Of a stretch of DNA of 64,000 nucleotides, positions 43,780 through 52,314 are shown piece after piece. The notes beneath the pieces were generated by a model. That model saw only the letters and a list, made by a program, of their open reading frames with translations, searched no databases and was not told the DNA's origin. The stretch's first letter is position 1. Each line of letters starts with the position of its first letter. The DNA is from Variovorax sp. V213 (GTDB lineage: Bacteria; Pseudomonadota; Gammaproteobacteria; Burkholderiales; Burkholderiaceae_C), in contig NZ_AP028664.1 in assembly GCF_041154455.1 (NCBI RefSeq), positions 2,233,001 through 2,297,000 of the forward strand, read 5' to 3'. Made by a program: the position numbers and the translations under genes.

Positions 43780-44172
43780 TCAGTTCAAGCCGGCAAGGCC
43801 CGAAGGCCGATCGGTGTTGCAGTATTCGATGAACGCGTCGAGGTCGCGCGACTTGTCGAAGACCGCGTCGGCGCCCAGTGCCTCGCAACGCGCACGGATG
43901 TCGGCTGTCACGTAGTTGCTCAGCACCACCACGCGTTGGCCCGGCCCGCGGGCCTTGCAGCCCGACAGCACGCCCAGCCCGGAGCCTTCTTTCAGGAACA
44001 GGTCAACGATGAGCAACTGCCAATCGTGGGGATGGGAAGCGAGCCAGGCGAGCGCATCGGATTCGGTTTCGGCGAAGCCGACGATCTGGCCGTTGACCAG
44101 ATCTTCGAGAGCCGGGACCAGGTTGTCCCTGATGGTCTTGTTGTCCTCGACGAGGAACGTGATGAGGGCCAT
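43780..44172 (-). CDS. Stand-alone response-regulator receiver protein
   Basis: 130 residues, one receiver domain and nothing else. The acidic pair E9-D10, phospho-acceptor D57 (LLIVDLFLKEG), switch serine S85 (VVLSNY) and K107 (VFDKSRD) are all present, so it should be phosphorylated. There is no output domain, and no histidine kinase is nearby. It may act by protein contact, like CheY or Spo0F, or pass phosphate in a relay. The gene is monocistronic by its surroundings, ended by the terminator at 43731-43762. Confidence 0.88.
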   Translation of the reverse strand: MALITFLVEDNKTIRDNLVPALEDLVNGQIVGFAETESDALAWLASHPHDWQLLIVDLFLKEGSGLGVLSGCKARGPGQRVVVLSNYVTADIRARCEALGADAVFDKSRDLDAFIEYCNTDRPSGLAGLN

Positions 44173-44280
44173 GCCGTGGTTTCGCTTTGAGAACCAATAG
44201 CGTAGCGTGCCGGATGCGTCTGCAGCGTAGGAGAAGGGATAAGGAGCGACCCGTACCGCCCGGAAAGACCGTGGAGACGA

Positions 44281-44637
44281 TCAGTCCGCAGCGCCGGATC
44301 GGATCCTTGCCTTGAGTTCTTCGGCCTGTGCCTGGCTTTCATCGCGCTGGGCAGTGATCTCCAGGCGCTTCTCGATTTCCTCGCTCAAGGCGGCGTTGAC
44401 CTCGGCCAATGTTTCGGCCGACTTGGCCAGCTTTTCTTCAAGCTGGCTGGTGTGCTCGATGGCCTGAGCCACTTCGCCCACCTGGATTTCCTCGGGCAGC
44501 TCCTGTTCGAGGACCGTGTTCACGACCGCAAGGTTGTCCGACGCCCGCTGCACATCGGCGGCAACCGCTTCGGTCTTCTCCAATGTCTGTTCGAGCGACG
44601 TATCGCCATGCGGGGTGGGTTGGGATTGTCCGGCCAT
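44281..44637 (-). CDS. Coiled-coil hypothetical protein
   Basis: 118 residues, very Glu/Ala-rich. From about residue 15 on it is a continuous predicted helix (LEQTLEKTEAVAADVQRASD, then SQLEEKLAKSAETLAEVNAA and an end with AQAEELKARI). No signal or membrane segment is seen. GGAG lies 5 bp before the ATG at 44637. It sits between the receiver gene (108 bp) and the terminator that follows tRNA-Ser. I do not recognise a family; a scaffold or partner-binding role is only a guess. Confidence 0.7.
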   Translation of the reverse strand: MAGQSQPTPHGDTSLEQTLEKTEAVAADVQRASDNLAVVNTVLEQELPEEIQVGEVAQAIEHTSQLEEKLAKSAETLAEVNAALSEEIEKRLEITAQRDESQAQAEELKARIRSGAAD

Positions 44638-44743
44638 CCGGGCTCCTTTGCGGGCTTGAAAGTAAGACTTTGGATCGTACCGCCAGTTGAGGGCGGCGGG
44701 GGCAGTCGGATGCACGTTGCAAGGGCGCAACGGGCGAGCAAAA

Positions 44744-44779
44744 AAGCCCAGGATGCTGGAGGGCAACCTGGGCTTTTTA
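44744..44779. terminator. Bidirectional terminator after tRNA-Ser
   Basis: AAGCCCAGG (44744-44752) pairs with CCTGGGCTT (44767-44775), with TTTTAT beyond on + and an A-run before it (giving T-run on -). It lies 45 bp after the 3' end of tRNA-Ser on -. Confidence 0.8.
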
Positions 44780-44823
44780 TTCTGTCTCTCATGTCCGTGA
44801 ACGGTTACGAACAATCAATTCTC

Positions 44824-44914
44824 TGGCGGAGCAGGCGGGATTCGAACCCGCGGAGGGCTATTAACCCTCACACGCTTTCCAGGCGTGCGACTTAAACCGC
44901 TCATCCACCGCTCC
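44824..44914 (-). tRNA. tRNA-Ser (anticodon GGA)
   Basis: 91 bases including CCA, with the long variable arm of class II tRNAs (GAGGGTTAATAGCCCTC). The anticodon loop is CTGGAAA with GGA. The acceptor stem GGAGCGG pairs with CTGCTCC, and the T arm has GGTTCGAATCC. Confidence 0.97.
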
Positions 44915-44924
44915 TGAGCCTTCG

Positions 44925-44930
44925 ATTGTA
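44925..44930 (-). promoter_or_regulatory. Possible -10 box for tRNA-Ser
   Basis: Read on -, TACAAT lies 10 bp before the tRNA 5' end, which would place the start of transcription very near the mature end. No good -35 is seen. It lies between the SPFH gene stop and the tRNA. Confidence 0.4.
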
Positions 44931-44938
44931 GCAGTCGC

Positions 44939-45868
44939 TCAGGTCGGATTCGAGGGCTTGCCGGCCTGGACCATGCGCATGGCCGACGCGATGAGCGCGG
45001 CGGTTTCAGTCATGTTGCTTGGCACGATCAGCGTGGTCTTGGAGTCGGCCGCAACCTTGCCGTAGGCATCGACCGCGCGCTCGGCCACCTTGAGCTGCAC
45101 GGCCTGCTCGCCGCCGGGCTGGCGGATGGCCGCCGCCACCCGCTCGATGGCGTCGGCGGTGGCGGTGGCCACGGCGGTGATGGCGGCCGCCTCGCCCTGG
45201 GCGTTGTTGATCTGGGCCTGCTTCTCGCCCTCGGAGCGGGCAATGAAGGCTTCGCGCTCGCCGGTGGCGATGTTGATCTGTTCCTGGCGCCTGCCCTCCG
45301 AAGCCGCGATGAGCGCGCGCTTGCCGCGCTCGGCGGTGATCTGCGCCTGCATGGCCAGCAGGATTTCCTTGGGCGGCGTCAGGTCCTTGATTTCGTAGCG
45401 CAGCACCTTCACACCCCAGTTGAGCGCCGCCTCGTCGATGGCCGCAACCACCTGGGCGTTGATGACGTCGCGCTCCTCGAAGGTCTTGTCGAGCTCGAGC
45501 TTGCCGATCACGCTGCGCAGCGACGTTTGCGCCAGCTGCGTCACGGCCACGATGTAGTTCGACGAGCCGTAGCTCGCGCGCATCGGGTCGGTCACCTGAA
45601 AGTACAGGATGCCGTCGACCTGCAGTTGGGTGTTGTCCCGCGTGATGCAGATCTGGCTCGGCACGTCGAGTGGAATTTCCTTCAGGCTGTGCTTGTAGGC
45701 GACCTTGTCGATGAAGGGGATCAGGAAATTGGGCCCGGGCGTCATGGTGCTGTGGTACTTGCCCAGGCGCTCGCGCACCCAGGCGTTCTGCTGCGGCACG
45801 AACTTGACCGACTGGCTGATGACGATGACCGCGATGACCAGGATGATGATGGGAACCGAAAATTCCAT
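44939..45868 (-). CDS. SPFH/band 7 (stomatin-like) membrane protein, QmcA type
   Basis: 309 residues. An N-terminal membrane helix (about 4-20) is followed by the SPFH domain (VPQQNAWVRERLGKYH and FEERDVINAQVV) and a long Ala/Glu-rich coiled region (EAAAITAVATATADAIERVA). This is the paraslipin/QmcA pattern. Such proteins form large oligomeric membrane cages. The partner NfeD gene lies 24 bp upstream on the same strand, a widely conserved pairing. Confidence 0.92.
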   Translation of the reverse strand: MEFSVPIIILVIAVIVISQSVKFVPQQNAWVRERLGKYHSTMTPGPNFLIPFIDKVAYKHSLKEIPLDVPSQICITRDNTQLQVDGILYFQVTDPMRASYGSSNYIVAVTQLAQTSLRSVIGKLELDKTFEERDVINAQVVAAIDEAALNWGVKVLRYEIKDLTPPKEILLAMQAQITAERGKRALIAASEGRRQEQINIATGEREAFIARSEGEKQAQINNAQGEAAAITAVATATADAIERVAAAIRQPGGEQAVQLKVAERAVDAYGKVAADSKTTLIVPSNMTETAALIASAMRMVQAGKPSNPT

Positions 45869-45892
45869 GATGTTTCTCCTCTTGAATTCTGA

Positions 45893-46318
45893 CTAGGTCT
45901 TCTCGACCACGAGGCGGCTGCCGATGACCTCGACCACGCGGTGCTCGCCTGTGGCCGGCGCGTGGCCGGTGCGCGGAACCACGGTCCACTGGGCTCCCCG
46001 ATAGCGCACGGTGGCCGTGCCGTCGGGGTTCCATGCCTCGATATGGATGATCTCGCCGATGTCCAGGTTGACGTCGCGGTTCGAGCCGGTGGGAAGCGGG
46101 CCCGGGCGTCGGCGCTGCACCACATACCAGGCCAGGACCGCGCCCACGCCGACCACAGCCGCCACGACGAGTTGCGCGACCGTTCCCGCGCCAACGTGCG
46201 CCGCAACGGCCGCCGCTGCGAAGCCCGTGGCCAGCAGCAGCAGGTAAACCGTACCCGAGAGCAATTCGAGCACGATGGCGGCTCCCGCTATCAGCCACCA
46301 GATGGTGGAATTCGCCAT
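45893..46318 (-). CDS. NfeD family membrane protein
   Basis: 141 residues. Two to three N-terminal transmembrane helices (about 5-70) precede a small soluble OB-like domain (VNLDIGEIIHIEAWNPDGT and VVEVIGSRLVVEKT). NfeD-type proteins accompany SPFH proteins and help form their membrane complexes. Start MANSTIWWLI was chosen because GAGGAG lies 5 bp upstream. Short form without the ClpP-like protease domain. Confidence 0.9.
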   Translation of the reverse strand: MANSTIWWLIAGAAIVLELLSGTVYLLLLATGFAAAAVAAHVGAGTVAQLVVAAVVGVGAVLAWYVVQRRRPGPLPTGSNRDVNLDIGEIIHIEAWNPDGTATVRYRGAQWTVVPRTGHAPATGEHRVVEVIGSRLVVEKT

Positions 46319-46426
46319 GTCTTCTCCTCTTTGATGGACGCCCGACATTCTGAGTCAAAAGGTCAGGGAATCCTTCATCCGAATTCCGTACACTTCGCGC
46401 CTCATTGCCTGTCCGGAGCCCTGCTC

Positions 46427-48730
46427 ATGAAATTTCGCTTCCCCATCGTCATCATCGACGAGGACTTCCGCTCCGAAAACACCTCGGGCCTTGGCATTCG
46501 CGCGCTTGCGCAGGCCTTCGAAAGCGAGGGCTTCGAGGTGCTCGGCGTCACGAGCTACGGGGATCTGAGCCAGTTCGCGCAGCAGCAAAGCCGTGCCAGC
46601 GCATTTATTTTGTCGATCGACGACGAGGAGTTCACGGTCGGCCCCGACCTCGATCCCGCCGTGCTGAGCCTGCGCAGCTTCATCGGCGAGGTGCGCCGCA
46701 AGAACGCCGACGTGCCGATCTACATCTACGGCGAAACCAAGACCTCGCGCCACATCCCGAACGACATCCTGCGGGAGCTGCACGGCTTCATCCACATGTT
46801 CGAGGACACGCCCGAGTTCGTGGCGCGCCACATCATCCGCGAGGCCAAGAGCTACCTGGAGGGCGTGCAGCCGCCGTTCTTCAAGGCGCTGATCGACTAC
46901 GCCGAAGACGGCTCGTATTCGTGGCACTGCCCGGGCCATTCGGGCGGCGTGGCGTTCCTGAAGAGCCCGGTGGGCCAGATGTTCCACCAGTTCTTCGGCG
47001 AGAACATGCTGCGCGCCGACGTCTGCAATGCGGTGGAAGAACTCGGCCAGCTGCTCGACCATACCGGCCCGGTGGCGGCCAGCGAGCGCAATGCGGCGCG
47101 CATCTTCAACGCCGACCATTGCTTCTTCGTGACCAACGGCACCAGCACCAGCAACAAGATGGTGTGGCACCACACGGTGGCACCCGACGACGTGGTGGTG
47201 GTCGACCGCAACTGCCACAAGTCGATCCTGCACGCGATCATCATGACCGGCGCGATCCCGGTGTTCATGAAGCCCACGCGCAACCACTTCGGCATCATCG
47301 GCCCGATTCCCAAGAGCGAGTTCGAGCAGAGCGCCATCAAGGCCAAGATCAAGGCCAACCCGCTGCTTGCCGACGTGGATCCGAACAAGGTGAAGCCGCG
47401 CGTGATGACGCTCACGCAGTCGACCTACGACGGCGTGATCTATAACACCGAGACCATCAAGGGCATGCTCGACGGCTACGTCGACACGCTGCACTTCGAC
47501 GAAGCATGGCTGCCGCATGCGGCCTTCCATCCGTTCTACGGCGCCTACCACGCCATGGGCAAGCGCCGCGTGCGCCCGAAGGAATCGCTGGTGTTTGCGA
47601 CCCAGTCGACCCACAAGCTGCTGGCCGGCATCAGCCAGGCCAGCCACGTGCTGGTGCAGGACTCGCAGAACCGTGCGCTCGACCGCGACCTGTTCAACGA
47701 GGCCTACCTGATGCACTCGTCCACGAGCCCGCAGTACGCGATCATCGCGAGCTGCGACGTGGCCGCCGCCATGATGGAGCCGCCCGGCGGCACCGCGCTG
47801 GTGGAGGAGAGCATTCTCGAAGCGCTCGACTTCCGCCGCGCCATGCGCAAGGTCGAGGACGAGTTCGGCAAGGACGAGTGGTGGTTCAAGGTCTGGGGCC
47901 CCGAGAAGCTCGTCGACGAAGGCATCGGCCGCGCCGAAGACTGGATCATGACGGGCGAGAAGAACGGCAAGCCGAAAAACAAGAAGTCGCCGCGCAACTG
48001 GCACGGCTTCGGCGATCTGGCCGACGGCTTCAACATGCTCGACCCGATCAAGTCGACCATCGTGACGCCCGGGCTCGACCTGGAGGGCAATTTTGCCGAG
48101 ACCGGCATTCCCGCCAGCGTGGTGACCAAGTTCCTCGCGGAGCACGGCGTGATCGTGGAGAAGACCGGGCTCTACAGCTTCTTCATCATGTTCACCATCG
48201 GCATCACCAAGGGCCGCTGGAACACGCTGCTGACGGCGCTGCAGCAGTTCAAGGACGACTACGCGCGCAACCAGCCGATGTGGCGCATCCTGCCCGAGTT
48301 CTGCCAGCAGCACCCCGGCTACGAACGCCTGGGCCTGCGCGACCTGTGCCAGCACATCCACCAGCTCTACGCACGTTACGACGTGGCGCGCCTCACCACC
48401 GAGATGTACCTGAGCGATCTCACGCCGGCCATGAAGCCGAGCGACGCCTTCGCCCACATCGCGCACCGCAAGACCGAGCGCGTGGAGATCGACGAGCTCG
48501 AAGGCCGCATCACCACCAGCCTGATCACGCCGTACCCGCCGGGCATTCCGCTCTTGATTCCGGGCGAGGTGTTCAACAAGAAGATCGTCGACTACCTCAA
48601 GTTCTCGCGCGAATTCAACCTGCAGTGCCCGGGCTTCGAGACTGACATCCACGGCCTGGTGGCGCGCGTCGACGAAACCGGCAAGAAGCGCTACTACGCG
48701 GACTGCGTGGCCGCGCCGAAGAAAAAATAA
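46427..48730 (+). CDS. Orn/Lys/Arg decarboxylase, fold type I
   Basis: 767 residues, the length of inducible lysine/arginine/ornithine decarboxylases. An N-terminal receiver-like wing domain (about 1-130, MKFRFPIVIIDEDFRSENTS) precedes the PLP domain. HCPGHSGGVAF and the PLP lysine K397 in QSTHKLLAGISQASH are clear. The C-terminal domain has PYPPGIPLLIPGEV. It would make cadaverine, agmatine or putrescine and consume protons. No antiporter gene (cadB, adiC or potE type) is adjacent, so a role in acid stress cannot be claimed. Substrate is not decided. Confidence 0.88.
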   Translation: MKFRFPIVIIDEDFRSENTSGLGIRALAQAFESEGFEVLGVTSYGDLSQFAQQQSRASAFILSIDDEEFTVGPDLDPAVLSLRSFIGEVRRKNADVPIYIYGETKTSRHIPNDILRELHGFIHMFEDTPEFVARHIIREAKSYLEGVQPPFFKALIDYAEDGSYSWHCPGHSGGVAFLKSPVGQMFHQFFGENMLRADVCNAVEELGQLLDHTGPVAASERNAARIFNADHCFFVTNGTSTSNKMVWHHTVAPDDVVVVDRNCHKSILHAIIMTGAIPVFMKPTRNHFGIIGPIPKSEFEQSAIKAKIKANPLLADVDPNKVKPRVMTLTQSTYDGVIYNTETIKGMLDGYVDTLHFDEAWLPHAAFHPFYGAYHAMGKRRVRPKESLVFATQSTHKLLAGISQASHVLVQDSQNRALDRDLFNEAYLMHSSTSPQYAIIASCDVAAAMMEPPGGTALVEESILEALDFRRAMRKVEDEFGKDEWWFKVWGPEKLVDEGIGRAEDWIMTGEKNGKPKNKKSPRNWHGFGDLADGFNMLDPIKSTIVTPGLDLEGNFAETGIPASVVTKFLAEHGVIVEKTGLYSFFIMFTIGITKGRWNTLLTALQQFKDDYARNQPMWRILPEFCQQHPGYERLGLRDLCQHIHQLYARYDVARLTTEMYLSDLTPAMKPSDAFAHIAHRKTERVEIDELEGRITTSLITPYPPGIPLLIPGEVFNKKIVDYLKFSREFNLQCPGFETDIHGLVARVDETGKKRYYADCVAAPKKK

Positions 48731-48772
48731 TCCGGGAAGCGAGAGTAATGCGCGCCGTGGGCGCGGTGCGCT

Positions 48773-49624
48773 TCAGGAGGGCAGGTCGATGCGTTCCCGC
48801 ATGAAGCGGGCAAACCTCGGCAGGCCGCCAGGGTTGGTGCCGTTGAAGCGGTAGGTCACCCAGCTGCCGATGGCGGGCGGGTTCTCGCGCTCGGCGTCGG
48901 TGAGGCCGGTGCCGAGCTTGAAGCGCTTGCCCTCGGGCGTTTCGACCAGCAGCGCACCCAGCCGGCCACCGTGCCGGCCCTTGCCCGGAACGTGCCCGAC
49001 CACCCGGGCTTCGGCGTCGTCGTGGAGCTTGACCTTGAGCAGGTCGCTGTTGCGCTCGGCACGATAGAGCGAGCCGCCCCGGTGCAGCATCAGGCCTTCG
49101 CCGCCCATCTTCACGGTCTTGTCGAGCAGCGCCTGCAACTCGGGATGCGTGGTGGCGCGCTCTTGCGGCACGGGCACGATCCACGGCGCGTCGGTGATCG
49201 GCAGCAGTTTGCGCAGGGCAGCGAGCCGCGCCGTGAAGTCGCCGCCCTGGGACGGCAGGTCGAACACCATGAACCGCATGCTGTGCCAGGCGGCGTCGTT
49301 GGGCGTCTGGCTTCGCACGGTGGAAACGGCGTGGGCAAACTGGCCCCGGCCGGCCCACAGCTCGCCATCGAGCGGCTGCTTCGGCAACTTTGCCGTGAAC
49401 CAGGCGGGCGCCACCACCGGCTCGCCGCCACGCGTCCAGAGCTGCTGGCCGTCCCAGTAGCCGCGCACCCCATCGAATTTTTCGCTGACCCAGTAGTCCG
49501 CCAGCGGCATGCCCGGGCGGTAGACCTCGGCCAGCATCAGTGCCGGTGCGGGCTCGCGCGCGACGGCCGTGCGGGCCGCCAGCGCACCGAGCCCGGCAAG
49601 CAAGAGGGAACGTCGGGTCAGCAC
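48773..49624 (-). CDS. Exported ATP-dependent DNA ligase (LigE-like)
   Basis: 283 residues from a GTG start. It begins MLTRRSLLLAGLGALAA, a twin-arginine-type signal peptide. The minimal ligase core has motif I EKFDGVRG (nucleotidyl lysine K49), FMVFDLP, GGEGLMLHRG and LLKVKL, followed by an OB domain (about 195-283). Small periplasmic ATP-dependent ligases (LigE group) are known in several proteobacteria and are proposed to mend DNA taken up from outside. Catalytic motifs look complete. The GTG at 49624 was chosen because the signal peptide starts there; upstream residues look non-coding. Confidence 0.85.
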   Translation of the reverse strand: MLTRRSLLLAGLGALAARTAVAREPAPALMLAEVYRPGMPLADYWVSEKFDGVRGYWDGQQLWTRGGEPVVAPAWFTAKLPKQPLDGELWAGRGQFAHAVSTVRSQTPNDAAWHSMRFMVFDLPSQGGDFTARLAALRKLLPITDAPWIVPVPQERATTHPELQALLDKTVKMGGEGLMLHRGGSLYRAERNSDLLKVKLHDDAEARVVGHVPGKGRHGGRLGALLVETPEGKRFKLGTGLTDAERENPPAIGSWVTYRFNGTNPGGLPRFARFMRERIDLPS

Positions 49625-49682
49625 GACGCCGCTGCCAATCGATGAAGACGCAATGTTCTGCGGAAGCTGCCGGGGCGAGCGT

Positions 49683-50465
49683 TTATTCGCCCATTCCCGC
49701 GACGACGTTGCTGAAGCCGCCATCCACGTAGGTGATCTCGGCGCTCACGCCGCTGGCGAGGTCGCTCAGCAGAAAGGCGGCCACGTTGCCGACTTCCTCG
49801 ATGGTCACGTTGCGGCGGATCGGCGAGGCCTCGGCCACGGCGGACAGCATCTTGCCGAAGCCCTTGATGCCGCTGGCCGCCAGCGTCTTGATCGGCCCGG
49901 CGCTGATGCCGTTGACGCGCATGCCCCTGGGACCGAGCGACGCCGCGGTATAGCGCACCGAAGCCTCGAGCGACGCCTTGGCAAGGCCCATGGTGTTGTA
50001 GTTGGGCAGTGCGCGTTCGGCGCCGAGGTAGGTCAGCGTCAGCAGCGCGGCCTTGTCGTTGAGGTAGGGCAGGGCGGCCTTGGCCATGGCCGGGAAGCTG
50101 TAGGCACTGATGTCGTGCGCAATCCTGAAGCCCTCGCGCGACAGCCCTTCGAGGAAGTCGCCCGCAATGGCCTCGCGCGGCGCGAACCCGATGCTGTGGA
50201 CGAAGCCGTCGAACTTGGGCCAGGTCTGCGCCAGATCGGCAAAGAGCTTGTCGATCTGCGCATCGTCGCCCACGTCGCAGTCGAAAATGAGCTTGGAGTC
50301 GAAGTCTGCGGCGAATTCGGTGATACGGTCCTTGAATCGCTCGCCGACGTAGCTGAAAGCAAGCTCGGCGCCTTGTTCGTGACACGCCTTGGCAATGCCA
50401 TAGGCAATGGAGCGATTGCTCAACACGCCGGTGATCAACAGTTTTTTGCCGGAAAGAAAGCCCAT
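49683..50465 (-). CDS. fabI: Enoyl-ACP reductase I (FabI)
   Basis: 260 residues, normal length. The start is MGFLSGKKLLITGVLSNRSI, with the FabI-type NAD-binding loop, SIGFAPRE, and the Tyr-x6-Lys pair in YNTMGLAK. It reduces trans-2-enoyl-ACP with NADH in the last step of fatty-acid elongation and is the triclosan/isoniazid-type target family. Its start lies only 37 bp from the divergent yejA start. Confidence 0.95.
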   Translation of the reverse strand: MGFLSGKKLLITGVLSNRSIAYGIAKACHEQGAELAFSYVGERFKDRITEFAADFDSKLIFDCDVGDDAQIDKLFADLAQTWPKFDGFVHSIGFAPREAIAGDFLEGLSREGFRIAHDISAYSFPAMAKAALPYLNDKAALLTLTYLGAERALPNYNTMGLAKASLEASVRYTAASLGPRGMRVNGISAGPIKTLAASGIKGFGKMLSAVAEASPIRRNVTIEEVGNVAAFLLSDLASGVSAEITYVDGGFSNVVAGMGE

Positions 50466-50502
50466 GAAGTTGCCTCGTGAAAATCTTGGGCAGAATTCTC
50501 GC

Positions 50503-52299
50503 ATGCGGGCTTGGCTGCTTTTTCTCTTGATGCTCTGGGCGGCTCCTTCATGGGCCGCCCATGCCTATGCGCAATTCGGCGATGTCAAGTATCCGCCCGG
50601 CTTCACCCATTTCAGCTACGTGAATCCGAATGCGCCCAAGGGCGGAGAGATCCGGATGGTGCCGCCGACGCGGCCCACCAACTTCGACAAGTTCAACCCG
50701 TTCACCCTCAAGGGCACGGCGCCCTATGGCCTGGGCGTGCTGATGTTCGAGAGCCTGCTCACAGGCAATTCGGAGGAGCCGACCACGGCCTATGGCCTTT
50801 TGGCGGAAGACGTCGAGGTGGCGGCCGACAAGCGCTCGGCCATCTTCCGCATCCGCCCGCAGGCGCGCTTCAACGACGGATCGCCGGTGCTGGCGGCCGA
50901 CGTCGTGCATTCGTTCACCACGCTTACGGGGCCCTTGGCGGCGCCGCAGTTCCGCACCATCTATGCCGAAGTGAAGGGCGTCAAGGCCATCGGCGATCGC
51001 ACGGTGCGTTTCGACTTCGCCAGCCCCAATCCCGAACTGCCGCTGGTGGTGGGCGGGATGGCGGTGTTCAGCCGCGCCTGGGGTGCCGGCAAGCCCTTCG
51101 ACCAGGTCACGACCGAGGTGCCGATCGGCTCGGGCCCCTACAAGATCGCGAACCCGCGCATGGGCCGCGACATCACCTACGCGCGCAACCCGGCCTACTG
51201 GGGTGCCGAGCTCCCGGTGCGCAAGGGATTCTTCAACTTCGACCGCGTCACCTTCAAGATCTACCTGGACGACACCTCGCGCTTCGAAGGGCTGAAGGCG
51301 GGCGAGTTCGACTTCATGCGCGAGTTCACCTCGCGCAACTGGGCGCGCCAGTACACGGGCAAGCAGTTCGCGTCCGGCGAACTCGTGAAGCGCGCCTTCG
51401 AAAACCAGAATCCGGGCGATTTCCAGGGCTATGTGTTCAATGTCCGCAACCCGAAGTTCAAGGACATCCGGGTGCGCCAGGCCATCGGCCTCGCGTTTGA
51501 CTTCGAATGGCTCAACAAGCAGCTCTTCTACGGCCTGTACAAGCGGGTCCAGGGCTATTACCCGAACAGCGAGTTTCATGCGGAAGGACTTCCCAAGCCG
51601 GACGAGCTGGCGCTGCTCGAACCGTTGCGCGACAAGCTGCGGCCCGAGGTCTTCGGCCCGGCCGCGATCTCGCCGAGCACGGCGCCGCCGGGCAGCCTGC
51701 GCGAGAACTTGCGCAAGGCCCGCACGCTGCTGGCCGAGGCGGGCTGGACCTACCGCGACGGCGCCCTGCGCAACGACAGGGGCGAGGTCTTCACCATCGA
51801 GTTCCTGAACGACCAGCCGTCGCTGATCCGCGTCGTGACACCGCTGCAGACCGCCTTGCTGAAGCTCGGCATCCAGATGAGCTTTCGCACGGTGGACTTC
51901 TCGCTCGCGCAGCAGCGCATGGACAATTTCGAATTCGAGATGACTTCCTTGCGGCTGCCCGGCAGCACGGCGCCGGGCGGCGAACTGCTGGAGCTGTTCG
52001 GCTCCAAGGCGGCCGCCACGCACGGCTCGCAGAACATCTGGGGCATTGCCGACCCCGCGGTCGATGCGCTGCTGCAGAAGGTGGTCGGCGCCACCACCCG
52101 GCCCGAACTGGGCGCCGCAATGCGCTCACTCGACCGCGTGCTGTCGCACGGCTACTACTCGGTGCCGCAGTACTACGGCGACGCCTTCCTCATTGGCTAT
52201 CGGCCGCGGCCCTTCGTGTTGCCGGATGCCATTCCTCCGTACTACCAGGCCGACACGTGGGCGATGAGCACCTGGTGGGCGTCGCCCTCGAACAAATAG
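50503..52299 (+). CDS. yejA: Peptide ABC transporter substrate-binding protein (YejA-like)
   Basis: 598 residues. A signal peptide ends at about SWAAHA. The SBP family 5 fold shows FTHFSYVNPNAPKGGEIRMV and FNDGSPVLAADVVHSFTTL. The YejABEF type imports peptides, including microcin C-like compounds, in enterobacteria. The first in-frame ATG at 50464 would run into the fabI start; ATG at 50503 is preferred because it gives the signal peptide. The yejB gene follows 16 bp downstream. Confidence 0.92.
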   Translation: MRAWLLFLLMLWAAPSWAAHAYAQFGDVKYPPGFTHFSYVNPNAPKGGEIRMVPPTRPTNFDKFNPFTLKGTAPYGLGVLMFESLLTGNSEEPTTAYGLLAEDVEVAADKRSAIFRIRPQARFNDGSPVLAADVVHSFTTLTGPLAAPQFRTIYAEVKGVKAIGDRTVRFDFASPNPELPLVVGGMAVFSRAWGAGKPFDQVTTEVPIGSGPYKIANPRMGRDITYARNPAYWGAELPVRKGFFNFDRVTFKIYLDDTSRFEGLKAGEFDFMREFTSRNWARQYTGKQFASGELVKRAFENQNPGDFQGYVFNVRNPKFKDIRVRQAIGLAFDFEWLNKQLFYGLYKRVQGYYPNSEFHAEGLPKPDELALLEPLRDKLRPEVFGPAAISPSTAPPGSLRENLRKARTLLAEAGWTYRDGALRNDRGEVFTIEFLNDQPSLIRVVTPLQTALLKLGIQMSFRTVDFSLAQQRMDNFEFEMTSLRLPGSTAPGGELLELFGSKAAATHGSQNIWGIADPAVDALLQKVVGATTRPELGAAMRSLDRVLSHGYYSVPQYYGDAFLIGYRPRPFVLPDAIPPYYQADTWAMSTWWASPSNK

Positions 52300-52314
52300 A
52301 GAATCGCGCACGCC

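Noticed and set aside
46355..48652. 765-codon - frame opposite the decarboxylase
   Set aside because: Shadow of a real PLP enzyme; rich in His, Val, Arg and Leu without domains.
48751..48765. CGCGCC/GGCGCG hairpin between the decarboxylase and ligase genes
   Set aside because: A short hairpin without a T-run between convergent genes; could be chance at this GC content.
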